The position numbers and the translations under genes were made by a program. From Pseudomonas sp. BGI-2 (lineage in GTDB: Bacteria; Pseudomonadota; Gammaproteobacteria; Pseudomonadales; Pseudomonadaceae), in assembly GCF_004310295.1 (NCBI RefSeq), contig NZ_SISB01000012.1:1-64000 (forward strand): a stretch of DNA of 64,000 bases, written 5' to 3'. Of the stretch, positions 26,611-34,528 are shown one piece after another. Under the pieces are notes generated by a model that was not told where the DNA came from, made no database searches, and saw only the letters and a list, made by a program, of their open reading frames with translations. The first letter of the stretch is position 1, and each line of letters opens with the position of its first letter.

Positions 26611-26805
26611 TCAACCAAAGATCTTCTTGAAGAACGCCTGCATATCCGCCCAGGACTTTTCATCCGCCGCCTTGCTGTAGCCAATATCCGGCCCACCATG
26701 ATCGCCATGGCCCAACCGATCCGCATCCGGATCACTGAGCCCATGCTTATACCCTCCCGAGGGCGAGGAAAACGCGCAGGGTCGGATCTCCTGCATAAAA
26801 GTCAT
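26611..26805 (-). CDS. Small conserved-looking hypothetical protein
   Basis: 64 residues, probably starting at the first ATG (26805) or at the second three codons later. The composition is compact and gene-like (MTFMQEIRPCAFSSPSGGY... SWADMQAFFKKIFG) with no membrane or signal segment. A His-Gly-Asp segment (RLGHGDHGGPD) is the only notable motif. Function unknown. It lies between pcpS and the divergent oprH promoter. Confidence 0.55.
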   Translation of the reverse strand: MTFMQEIRPCAFSSPSGGYKHGLSDPDADRLGHGDHGGPDIGYSKAADEKSWADMQAFFKKIFG

Positions 26806-26826
26806 TAAAACAGCCGAGTCGATTTG

Positions 26827-26865
26827 ATTCAGCTCAGGTTCAGAGTGCGTTCAGGGGGAGTTCAG
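26827..26865 (+). promoter_or_regulatory. PhoP box array of oprH: four hexamers at 11-base steps
   Basis: ATTCAG (26827), GTTCAG (26838), GTTCAG (26849) and GTTCAG (26860) are each separated by five bases. Direct hexamers with five-base spacers are the PhoP operator architecture. The array stops about eleven bases before a TAACCT -10 candidate near 26877, so it occupies the -35 region. Consistent with autoregulation of oprH-phoPQ. Confidence 0.8.
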
Positions 26866-26926
26866 GGGTGGTTGCGTAACCTTGCCCCGTACCCAAAAAG
26901 CAAATAGCGCATGAGGAAACTCCCCA

Positions 26927-27529
26927 ATGACTAGCTTCAAAAAACTGCTTCTGGCTTTCACCGTCCTAAGCGCGAGCACCGCCGCTTTCGCCTCCGACGA
27001 CAATTTCGCCAGCCTTACGCTTGGACAGACCAGCGACAAGATCAAAAAGTCCCACGCCCTGAACGACAACCTCAACAGCCCGAACGCCGACGGCGTGATC
27101 GGCAAGGACACCACCTGGGGTGTGCGTCTGGGCCAGCAAAACAGCCAGGGCCGTTACTACGCCACTTACGACAACGTGTCGGGCTCGCACAATGGCATAA
27201 AGCTGCGTCAGGAAAACCTTCTGGGCAGCTACGATCTGTTCTACCCGGTGGGCGGCAGCACCAAACTGTTCGGCGGTGCCACGGCCGGTCTGACCAAAAT
27301 GACTCAGGAGTCCCCGGGCTTCAGCCGCGACAGCAACATCGGTTACGCCATCGGCGGTCAGGTCGGCGTGTTGCAGCAAGTGTCGCAAAATACCTCGGTC
27401 GAGATGGGTTACCGTTACCTGCGCAGCAACGCCAACACCGAGATGAGCGAGCGCGGTGGCAGCAAACAGGGTTCGCTGGACCTGACCAGCAGCGCCCAGA
27501 CGTACCTGTCGGCGAACTACGCTTTCTGA
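26927..27529 (+). CDS. oprH: Outer-membrane protein OprH
   Basis: 200 residues. The signal peptide is cleaved after TAAFA; the mature protein is a small beta-barrel ending in aromatic YLSANYAF. Segments GQTSDKIKKS.SLNDNLNSPN-type, GRYYATYDN, LRQENLLGSYD, KLFGGATAG and GYRYLRSNANTEM match OprH. OprH binds and stabilises lipopolysaccharide when magnesium is low. It precedes phoP-phoQ as in other pseudomonads, but a REPIN lies between oprH and phoP. Confidence 0.93.
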   Translation: MTSFKKLLLAFTVLSASTAAFASDDNFASLTLGQTSDKIKKSHALNDNLNSPNADGVIGKDTTWGVRLGQQNSQGRYYATYDNVSGSHNGIKLRQENLLGSYDLFYPVGGSTKLFGGATAGLTKMTQESPGFSRDSNIGYAIGGQVGVLQQVSQNTSVEMGYRYLRSNANTEMSERGGSKQGSLDLTSSAQTYLSANYAF

Positions 27530-27567
27530 CAAAGGGATGCGCGAATGCCAGTCAGTTAAGCGCAATC

Positions 27568-27661
27568 CCTGTGGGAGCGGGCTTGCTCGCGAAGACGTAG
27601 TCTCAGTCGACATCACTGTTGCCTGACACACCGCTTTCGCGAGCAAGCCCGCTCCCACAGG
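27568..27661. repeat. REPIN between oprH and phoP
   Basis: CCTGTGGGAGCGGGCTTGCTCGCGAA and its inverted copy TTCGCGAGCAAGCCCGCTCCCACAGG surround a 42-base centre. It lies inside the oprH-phoPQ operon. Confidence 0.92.
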
Positions 27662-27751
27662 TTCCGCGGCCTGACTGGCTGGCATCGCCCTGTCCCGCAT
27701 AGAGGTGCGAAACTGTGCTGCTGGAGATAACGATTTGCCTAGGAGAGCGTT

Positions 27752-28429
27752 ATGAAACTGCTGGTCGTCGAAGATGAAGCGCTGTTGCGCCATCACCTGC
27801 AAACCCGCCTGACGGACAGCGGCCACGTGGTCGAGTCCGTGGCCAACGCCGAGGAGGCGCTGTACCAGGCCGAGCAGTTCAACCATGACCTGGCGGTGAT
27901 CGACCTCGGCTTGCCGGGCATGGGCGGGCTCGACCTGATCCGTCAACTGCGCTCGAGCGGCAAGACCTTCCCGATCTTGATCCTCACCGCGCGCGGCAAC
28001 TGGCAGGACAAGGTCGAAGGCCTCGCCGCCGGCGCCGACGATTACGTAGTCAAGCCGTTCCAGTTCGAAGAGCTCGACGCGCGCCTGAATGCCTTGCTGC
28101 GCCGCTCCAGCGGTTTCACCCAGTCGACCATCGTCGCCGGGCCGCTGCTGCTGGACCTCAACCGCAAACAGGCGTCCCTTGATGAACAACCGCTGGCGCT
28201 GACCGCGTACGAATACCGAATCCTCGAGTACCTGATGCGGCATCACCAGCAGGTGGTGGCCAAGGATCGCTTGATGGAACAGCTCTACCCGGACGACGAC
28301 GAGCGCGATCCGAACGTCATCGAAGTGCTGGTCGGCCGTCTGCGCCGCAAACTCGAAGGCCCGGCCGGTTTCAAACCGATCGATACCGTGCGTGGTCTCG
28401 GCTACCTGTTCAATGAGCGCTGCACTTGA
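27752..28429 (+). CDS. phoP: Response regulator PhoP
   Basis: 225 residues, ATG behind AGGAG. OmpR-family regulator of the low-magnesium and cationic-peptide response. Receiver: MKLLVVEDEALLRHHL, phospho-Asp in LAVIDLGLPGMGGLD, Lys in DDYVVKPFQF. DNA-binding domain: LTAYEYRILEYLMRHHQQVVAK, VIEVLVGRLRRKLE. Overlaps phoQ by four bases. Likely target: the hexamer array before oprH. Confidence 0.96.
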   Translation: MKLLVVEDEALLRHHLQTRLTDSGHVVESVANAEEALYQAEQFNHDLAVIDLGLPGMGGLDLIRQLRSSGKTFPILILTARGNWQDKVEGLAAGADDYVVKPFQFEELDARLNALLRRSSGFTQSTIVAGPLLLDLNRKQASLDEQPLALTAYEYRILEYLMRHHQQVVAKDRLMEQLYPDDDERDPNVIEVLVGRLRRKLEGPAGFKPIDTVRGLGYLFNERCT

Positions 28430-29772
28430 TTCGTTCTCTTCGTGTCCGGTTGATGCTCGCCGCCACGATCCTGGCGGTGCTGTTCATGCTGGCGTTGCTG
28501 CCAGCGATGCAGGGCGCGTTCAGCCTGGCGTTGCAGGATTCCATCGAGCAGCGCCTGGCATCGGACGTCACCACGCTGATCTCCGCCGCGCGAGTGGAAA
28601 ACAACTCTTTGCAGATGCCGGCGCAGTTGCCCGATGAACGCTTCAACCTGACCGACAGCCGCTTGGTTGGCTACATCTATGACCGCGAAGGTCACCTGGT
28701 GTGGCGCTCGAAGGCCACCCGCGAAGAGAAGATCAACTACAAACCGCGTTACGACGGACGCGGCAACGAATTCGCGCGCATTCGCGAGGCCGACGGTCAG
28801 GAATTCTTCGTCTATGACGTCGAGGTCAAACTGCTCGGCGGCAAAAGCGCGGCGTTCAGCATCGTGGCCCTGCAACCGGTGCGCGAATACGAAGTCACCC
28901 TCGAAGGCCTGCGCGAAAACCTCTACCTCGGTTTTGGCGCCGCATTGCTGGTGCTGCTGGCGCTGCTGTGGATCGGACTGACCTGGGGTTTGCAGGCCTT
29001 GCGTCGGCTCAGTCAGGAACTCGACGAAATCGAAAGCGGCGCCCGCGAAAGCCTCAGCGAACAACACCCACGCGAACTGCTGCGCCTGACCGGCTCCCTC
29101 AACCGCTTGCTGCACAGCGAACGCGAACAGCGCAGTCGCTACCGTGATTCCCTCGACGACCTGGCCCACAGCCTGAAAACCCCGCTGACCGTGTTGCAAG
29201 GCGTCAGCGAAGACATGGCTCAACGCCCGGAAAATCGCGATCAGGCCTGGGTGCTGCAAACCCAGATCGAACGCATGAGCCAGCAGATCGGCTATCAACT
29301 GCAACGTGCCAGCCTGCGCAAAAGCGGTCTGGTACGCCACCAGGTGCGCCTGCGTCCGGTGCTGCAAAGCCTGTGCGACACGCTGGACAAGGTCTACCGC
29401 GACAAACGCGTGCGCGTCGCTTTCTATCTGCCGGATCAGTGTTACGTGCCGATCGAGCAAGGCGCGCTGCTGGAAATGATGGGCAACCTGCTGGAAAACG
29501 CCTATCGCCTGTGCCTGAGCGAAGTGCGCATCAGCGTGCGCGAAACCCTGAGCGGGGTTGAGTTGTGCGTTGAAGATGACGGGCCGGGCGTGCCACCGGA
29601 CCAGCGGGCGCGGATTCTGCAAAGGGGCGAGCGACTGGATCGCCAGCATCCGGGGCAGGGGATTGGGTTGGCGGTGGTGAAGGACATTATCGAGAGCTAC
29701 AGCGCGAAGCTGACGCTCGGGGATTCGCCGATGGGCGGGGCGGCGTTCCGGATTCATTTTCCGGTGGTTTAG
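28426..29772 (+). CDS. phoQ: Sensor histidine kinase PhoQ
   Basis: 448 residues, TTG start overlapping the phoP stop. Two membrane helices (about 8-32 and 165-187) enclose the periplasmic PhoQ sensor domain with its acidic patches. The cytoplasmic part has H-box DLAHSLKTPLTVLQG, N-box GNLLENAYRL, DDGPGVPP and GQGIGLAVVKDI. Phosphorylates PhoP when magnesium is scarce. Intact length. Confidence 0.95.
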   Translation: MIRSLRVRLMLAATILAVLFMLALLPAMQGAFSLALQDSIEQRLASDVTTLISAARVENNSLQMPAQLPDERFNLTDSRLVGYIYDREGHLVWRSKATREEKINYKPRYDGRGNEFARIREADGQEFFVYDVEVKLLGGKSAAFSIVALQPVREYEVTLEGLRENLYLGFGAALLVLLALLWIGLTWGLQALRRLSQELDEIESGARESLSEQHPRELLRLTGSLNRLLHSEREQRSRYRDSLDDLAHSLKTPLTVLQGVSEDMAQRPENRDQAWVLQTQIERMSQQIGYQLQRASLRKSGLVRHQVRLRPVLQSLCDTLDKVYRDKRVRVAFYLPDQCYVPIEQGALLEMMGNLLENAYRLCLSEVRISVRETLSGVELCVEDDGPGVPPDQRARILQRGERLDRQHPGQGIGLAVVKDIIESYSAKLTLGDSPMGGAAFRIHFPVV

Positions 29773-29794
29773 TGGTTGGCTTTACTGGCGCATA

Positions 29795-29884
29795 TCGCGA
29801 GCAGGCTTGCTCCCACATTGATCTCCTGAATTCACACAATTTTGTGTTCACTGAAGATCCCTGTGGGAGTGAGCCTGCTCGCGA
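29795..29884. repeat. REPIN after phoQ
   Basis: TCGCGAGCAGGCTTGCTCCCACA inverted as TGTGGGAGTGAGCCTGCTCGCGA. The bases just right of it (TGGGGCCAG.CAATTCAACCCAAAAA) recur right of the repeat at 33075-33164, so the repeated unit is longer than the palindrome. Confidence 0.88.
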
Positions 29885-30084
29885 TGGGGCCAGTCAATTC
29901 AACCCAAAAAATCAATGGTCTTGAGGGCGGCACGCCCCGTATTAGCCCGATTCACTTCGCTGACCATTCGTCGCAAAACACCACCTACCTGTTATTTCTG
30001 ACAGTAGCGAGTTTCACCTTTTCCGTGTGAGATGGCCTCAGGGCCCGAGAGGGCTAAAGCCTTGTCACCCTGCGGGAGAAAATA

Positions 30085-32109
30085 ATGGATATCCAGTCAG
30101 CGGCGTTGAACCAGTTATTTGTGCTTTTTCCAGTGATCATTCCAGGCTGGATCACTCCGGTTCGTCCTGCGGGTATTGCCGCTGGTGGTATTCCCCACTC
30201 TATTTACGATGATCAACCCAGGGGGCTTGAGTGCCTGGTCGATCCATGGACCGAGCCCCTGATGGCGGTCACGGCGGTGGATGATCGAGTGGATTTGTAC
30301 ATCGAAGGCGTAGCCGCATCGGTGGATGGCAAAACCATCAGTCCAGGTGAAGAGCTGTTGCGTGTGCGCCTGTACGTGCCCCGAGGGAGATTGAGGGACG
30401 GCATCAACAGGATTTTTTACAGAGTCACCCGGCCCAGTGGTAGCTTCGAAGACTCTCGAATACTCGAAGTGCTGTACCACCTTCGGGCACCCGGCGCACC
30501 TGCCCCGACAAATACCCGTCTGCAAATACCGGCCGATGTCCGTTCGAACGGCGTCGATGCCGAGCGGGCCAGGCAAGGTGTGATGTTCGGATTCGATTAT
30601 TCCAATCGGCGAGCCTTCGACCTTATTCGCCTGACACTGGGTGTGGTGCAGGTTGAACGCGAAGTAACGCCCGCAGAGGCGGGACCGGGATTGCCCGTTG
30701 TGACACAAACGCTGTTTACCGACACCTTCAGCCAAAGTGGCGATGACGCTCAGACGGCGGTCGAGTATTCCGTCACTGACCAACTGGGCAATTTCAACCA
30801 GTCCGCGACTGAGTACATCGATGTTCGCGTCAGCCGTATTACATTGGCGATGGCGATACTTCGAGAAATTCCGACCGAGAACAATGACGACCCCAATACT
30901 GTGGACCTTGGCAAGTTGAACGGCGGGCCGTTGTGGGCTCTGATCCATCTGATCGAGAGCATATGGAATGTAGGGGATGACATTCGCCTGAGTTTTACTG
31001 CTCTATTGAACGGCCGTCCGGTCGCCACTCATGAGCAAACTCTGCGAATCACGCAGACGCCAGGGCAAATCGCCTGGGATATCTCCAACAGCAAGGTAAT
31101 TGCCGACAGTACCGTAATGGTCACGTACGAGCAGATCCGCGCAGGTACGGTGATTGCTACTTCGACAACTGCCGAGGCGAAGGTGATCGGCAAGGCAATA
31201 GATGAGAAGCCCGTTATCATCAAGGCTGAAGACTCCAAGGGCGTCGTTATCCCGAACGGTGAAACCACCTTCGACACCACCGTGATGCTGACAGGCTCCG
31301 CTAGCATGGGACAGAAGGTGAAGATCTTCGACGGCCCCACCCCTATGGACGAAGCCACAGCCGACCTGACGTCGGGCATCTGGACCAAATGGTTCACGGG
31401 TCTGAGCGTGGCCGCGCACAGCTTTACGGCCCAGGCGCTGTATGGCACGGGCCAAACCTCTGCCGCGCATACCCTGATCGTCATCGCCGAGGTGGCGCCC
31501 ACCATCAGTTCGGTGAAGGACTCCAAGGAAGTGGAAATTCTCCATGGAGGCCCCACTGTGGACACGCGCGTGACGTTGACCGGTACTGCCAGAAAGGGCC
31601 AAAAAGTTCAGGTTCTCGATGGCGGCACCGATAGGGGGGAGGCCACTGCCGATCCAGTTACCGGTATCTGGAAGCGGGAGTTGTCGGGTCTGATTATTGG
31701 GGGACACACCTACACTGCCAAGGCGCTCTATGGTATGGAACTCGTTTCCAACGCCCGGAGTTTGGTCAGATACGCTCCGCTGCAGCCCCCGTCGATCACA
31801 GGGGTTTACGCCAACGGGGTACGAATCCTACCCGGTGGTACGCTTAGGACGCCAGCCACAATTCACTTCACTGGCACGTGTTCTCCAGGGCCGCAGGGGT
31901 ATGCATATTTTTGGTTCAATGGCGTGCGCAACAACGGCTGGGTTGTCAATATCTCTACAAATGGCACCGTCTGGACCTCGAACAGCGTCTTTGTTCAGTT
32001 CTTCGCCGGGGGACAGCCTATCCCCCAGGCGATCACGTTATTAGACGATCGAATCGGCCATAGCCTCCGGAGCCCCACCTACACATTTACCCCAACATAC
32101 ACCCCCTAA
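30085..32109 (+). CDS. Large protein with bacterial Ig-like repeats, function unknown
   Basis: 674 residues, ATG behind GGGAG. No signal peptide or membrane segment. Residues about 375-465 and 472-560 are clear tandem Ig-like repeats (KDSKxVxIxxGxxTxDTxVxLTGxAxxGQKVxxxDG). A third, weaker one follows from 568 (GVYANGVRILPGGTLRTPATIHFTG). The N-terminal 370 residues are beta-rich without a recognised domain. Such repeats occur in adhesins and injected or surface proteins, but a secretion signal is lacking. No terminator or partner gene is evident. Confidence 0.8.
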   Translation: MDIQSAALNQLFVLFPVIIPGWITPVRPAGIAAGGIPHSIYDDQPRGLECLVDPWTEPLMAVTAVDDRVDLYIEGVAASVDGKTISPGEELLRVRLYVPRGRLRDGINRIFYRVTRPSGSFEDSRILEVLYHLRAPGAPAPTNTRLQIPADVRSNGVDAERARQGVMFGFDYSNRRAFDLIRLTLGVVQVEREVTPAEAGPGLPVVTQTLFTDTFSQSGDDAQTAVEYSVTDQLGNFNQSATEYIDVRVSRITLAMAILREIPTENNDDPNTVDLGKLNGGPLWALIHLIESIWNVGDDIRLSFTALLNGRPVATHEQTLRITQTPGQIAWDISNSKVIADSTVMVTYEQIRAGTVIATSTTAEAKVIGKAIDEKPVIIKAEDSKGVVIPNGETTFDTTVMLTGSASMGQKVKIFDGPTPMDEATADLTSGIWTKWFTGLSVAAHSFTAQALYGTGQTSAAHTLIVIAEVAPTISSVKDSKEVEILHGGPTVDTRVTLTGTARKGQKVQVLDGGTDRGEATADPVTGIWKRELSGLIIGGHTYTAKALYGMELVSNARSLVRYAPLQPPSITGVYANGVRILPGGTLRTPATIHFTGTCSPGPQGYAYFWFNGVRNNGWVVNISTNGTVWTSNSVFVQFFAGGQPIPQAITLLDDRIGHSLRSPTYTFTPTYTP

Positions 32110-32220
32110 AAATAGAGCATTTCAGGGGACAGATTTATTTATCCTGCCGCGCAAACCCAGCACCAAGCGACGCAAGTAAAAAATGTGGGCGATTTTATGT
32201 TGTAGGGCAACCCTGAAACC

Positions 32221-32322
32221 TCAGGCCGGTTGGTATTCACTCTGATTTTTCATCAGGGCAAATGCTACTCGGCAGAGTTTCCGGGCGAGGGCCACACTGC
32301 CCGTCCTCAGGACCTGCGTGAG
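32221..32322 (-). pseudogene. C-terminal fragment of an IS110-family transposase
   Basis: The minus-strand frame reads LTQVLRTGSVALARKLCRVAFALMKNQSEYQPA then TGA. This is the typical tail of IS110/IS1111 transposases. No upstream part remains. Next to it is a GTGAGTTT...AAACTCAC inverted repeat (32318-32363) containing a second hairpin GGAGATGT/ACATCTCC. 32110-32220 shows no gene. Confidence 0.6.
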
Positions 32323-32363
32323 TTTTAAACGGAGATGTTTAAAACACATCTCCAGAAACTCAC
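32318..32363. repeat. Nested inverted repeat at the transposase fragment
   Basis: The outer arms GTGAGTTT / AAACTCAC enclose GGAGATGT-N7-ACATCTCC. It may mark the old insertion junction. Confidence 0.55.
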
Positions 32364-32521
32364 TCAGGCTACACATCCTTGCGCCGTTGCCTACGACTAC
32401 GCCAGAATCCGCCGGCTTGTGCGCCTGGGGCGTGGGCTCTATCGTTTCCGGGTCGCTGACGAATCAGCGATCGGGTTTAGCGATCCGATCCCCTACACAG
32501 ACGCAAAAGCGCCCAAGTTTG

Positions 32522-32634
32522 ATTGCAGTTTCTAGTGCCTGCAATTCGCGTAATGGTGGCTGTGCGTGGGAGACCTTCGAGGTCTACCCGGGGTTTCTGT
32601 GACCCGGATCGCTAACCTGCGTACAGCCGCCACC
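32522..32634 (+). ncRNA. Structured leader RNA of the DUF6124 gene
   Basis: GGTGGCTGTGCG (32555-32566) can pair with CGTACAGCCGCCACC (32620-32634). Inside are hairpins GGGAGACC-TTCG-AGGTCTACCC (32568-32589) and GGGGTTTCTGTGACCC (32591-32605). Just before it ATTGCAG pairs with CTGCAAT (32522-32545). The gene starts 52 bases further on. The architecture suggests a cis-acting RNA; short frames through it are not coding. Confidence 0.45.
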
Positions 32635-32686
32635 TTTACTTGTTTAGCGATAGGTCGTGGTGGCTCAACCAATCACGGAGCTTCAC

Positions 32687-33043
32687 ATGTTCAAAATTAC
32701 GCCCAACCCACCAGAAGCCGACGACGTTTCGCCGTACGATTCCACCGACTCCAAAAAACTCAACGAAGCCGCCGACCGCGCCCTCGATTACTACCTCAAA
32801 CCGGTCATCCCCAAAGACTCGCCACGTATACCCAGCACGATCTACTTCGTCGCCCCTGATACCGATGACGAAACGTTGCTGGTCAACGCTTGTGAGTCCA
32901 TGGCATCAGCAAGTGTGATGCTGAGTAATTTTGCGGGGTTGATGGAGGGGCCGCATCGCAACACCGTGTTGGGGATTCAGCAGGTGGTGATGCTGGGTGA
33001 GCTGGCGGTGAACCGGATGCTGGACAGGCTTGATCCGCCTTAG
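32687..33043 (+). CDS. DUF6124 (formerly DUF3077) family protein
   Basis: 118 residues, ATG behind ACGGAG. A small soluble acidic protein: MFKITPNPPE... VSPYDSTDSKKLNEAADRALDYYLKP near the start and TLLVNACESMASASVMLSNFAGLMEGPHR in the middle identify this Pseudomonas-specific family. Function unknown. Usually several paralogues per genome. An extended structured leader lies upstream and a REPIN downstream. Confidence 0.85.
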   Translation: MFKITPNPPEADDVSPYDSTDSKKLNEAADRALDYYLKPVIPKDSPRIPSTIYFVAPDTDDETLLVNACESMASASVMLSNFAGLMEGPHRNTVLGIQQVVMLGELAVNRMLDRLDPP

Positions 33044-33074
33044 CCACCAGTCAGGTAGACCGCGTCATCGTTCT

Positions 33075-33164
33075 TCGCGAGCAGGCTCACTCCTACAGGG
33101 ATCTTCAGCGAACACACTATTTGTGTACGCCCTAGATCAACTGTAGGAGTGAGCCTGCTCGCGA
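33075..33164. repeat. REPIN between the DUF6124 gene and the AraC gene
   Basis: TTCGCGAGCAGGCTCACTCCTACAG inverted as CTGTAGGAGTGAGCCTGCTCGCGA. Its right flank duplicates that of the repeat after phoQ. Confidence 0.88.
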
Positions 33165-33190
33165 TGGGGCCAGCCAATTCAACCCAAAAA

Positions 33191-34189
33191 TCAGTTCTCT
33201 TGTGCGCGATAAGCCCCAGGTGTAAGGCCAGTCCACTTCTTGAACGCCCGATGAAACGCCGAAGGCTCGGAAAACCCCAGCTGCTCGGCAATCTGCTGCA
33301 ACGACAGATCCGCCCGCCCCAAGTGATAGATCGCGATGTCCCGGCGCAACTGATCCTTCAATTCCTGAAAACTCGACCCCTCTTCCCGCAAGTGCCGGCG
33401 CAAGGTCTGCGGGCTGATGTGCAGGTGCGCAGCCACGGCCTCAAGATCCGGCCAGCGTGTACTGTCGCGGCTGAGCAAACGGCGCAACTGGCTGCTCAGG
33501 CTGTCGCCGTCATCCGGGCGCGACAGCAGGTCGGCGGGGGAGTATTGGAGGAAATGTTTGAGGGTGCGTTCGTCCTGCAACAACGGCATGTGCAGGTAGC
33601 GGCTGTGAAACAGCAGGCTGCTCTGGGTTGCGGAAAACACCTTGGGGCAGGGGAACAGCAAGTCGTATTCGGCACCGTGCTCGGGCCTTGAATAACTGAA
33701 CGTCGCCTGCTCCAGCCGAATGCGCTGGCCGATCAGCCAGCTGCCGAGGCGATGCCACACCATCAGCTGGCTTTCGGTGAGGAAATGGTCCGGGTCCTGG
33801 AATTTCGAGTCATCGAGGCTCAGGCGGATCATGTCGTCTTCGTGGGTCAGGGTCAGGCGGGGACCGTCGGGGAACAAGCTATAAAACAATAATCCGCGAT
33901 GCAGCGCCTTATCGAGGTTGCGGCAGTGGATCACGGCGTGGCACATCATCGCGAAGGTGCCGGTTTTACTCGGCGTCGGCCCGAAACCGAGGTACTCGTC
34001 GTCGAGCGCAAGCCACAAACCCTGGATCAATCGCGTGAACTGCTCCGGCGCAATCCGCGCCCGTGGCTCGTCGAGCAATTCGGGGCTGATCCCCAATTGC
34101 TGCAACAACTCTGAATAGTCATAACCCAACCGGCGGGCGCCACCGAGGACGGCACGGGCGAAATGACTGGCGATGGTGCGTTCGCGCAT
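33191..34189 (-). CDS. AraC-family transcriptional regulator
   Basis: 332 residues from ATG 34189; an upstream TTG would add 25 unlikely residues. The N-terminal two thirds is the AraC arabinose-binding-like domain found in OruR-type regulators (YDYSELLQQLGI... GTFAMMCHAVIHCRNLDKAL... GRRIRLEQATFSY-type). The C-terminal 100 residues carry two helix-turn-helix motifs (AAHLHISPQTLRRHLREEGSSFQELKD; IAEQLGFSEPSAFHRAFKKWTGLTP). Divergent from dctA. The target is not evident. Confidence 0.9.
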   Translation of the reverse strand: MRERTIASHFARAVLGGARRLGYDYSELLQQLGISPELLDEPRARIAPEQFTRLIQGLWLALDDEYLGFGPTPSKTGTFAMMCHAVIHCRNLDKALHRGLLFYSLFPDGPRLTLTHEDDMIRLSLDDSKFQDPDHFLTESQLMVWHRLGSWLIGQRIRLEQATFSYSRPEHGAEYDLLFPCPKVFSATQSSLLFHSRYLHMPLLQDERTLKHFLQYSPADLLSRPDDGDSLSSQLRRLLSRDSTRWPDLEAVAAHLHISPQTLRRHLREEGSSFQELKDQLRRDIAIYHLGRADLSLQQIAEQLGFSEPSAFHRAFKKWTGLTPGAYRAQEN

Positions 34190-34351
34190 AGAAGGCAGGT
34201 CTGTCCATTGAGCGTCGGATGGTAGCCGTGGTGGCCGACGATGAACAAGGCGGATATCCGCCAAATTGCAGGATGTGATTTAGTCGAAGGGCGGAAATCC
34301 GCCACACCAATGTAACCGGACAGTGACCCAGAAAAACCTGTAACCCTTGAT

Positions 34352-34377
34352 GTCAAAAGGCTTACAGGCTTTTTGAC
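34352..34377. promoter_or_regulatory. Inverted repeat just upstream of the dctA promoter
   Basis: GTCAAAAG and CTTTTTGAC flank nine bases, and end five bases before the sigma-54 element. Possible operator or weak terminator. Confidence 0.4.
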
Positions 34378-34382
34378 GAAGG

Positions 34383-34397
34383 TGGCACGGGGCTTGC
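34383..34397 (+). promoter_or_regulatory. Sigma-54 promoter of dctA
   Basis: TGGCACGGGGCTTGC matches the RpoN consensus with GG and GC ten bases apart. Transcription would begin near 34409, leaving a 120-base leader. dctA is classically RpoN-dependent through DctB/DctD. Confidence 0.88.
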
Positions 34398-34528
34398 GAT
34401 ACAAGTCGCAGAGGTCTGCCGTCGCGCAGCTCGACAAAACAAATCCCTCCAGTGCAGGAGGGTTCGCAAATGAGGTGTCGTTGACAACAGATGGATGTTG
34501 TCGCGGGACGCTCTTGAGGAACTTTGCA

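Noticed and set aside
32318..32602. Short ORFs upstream of the DUF6124 gene
   Set aside because: They run through the structured leader in two frames, lack ribosome sites and have no protein-like composition.
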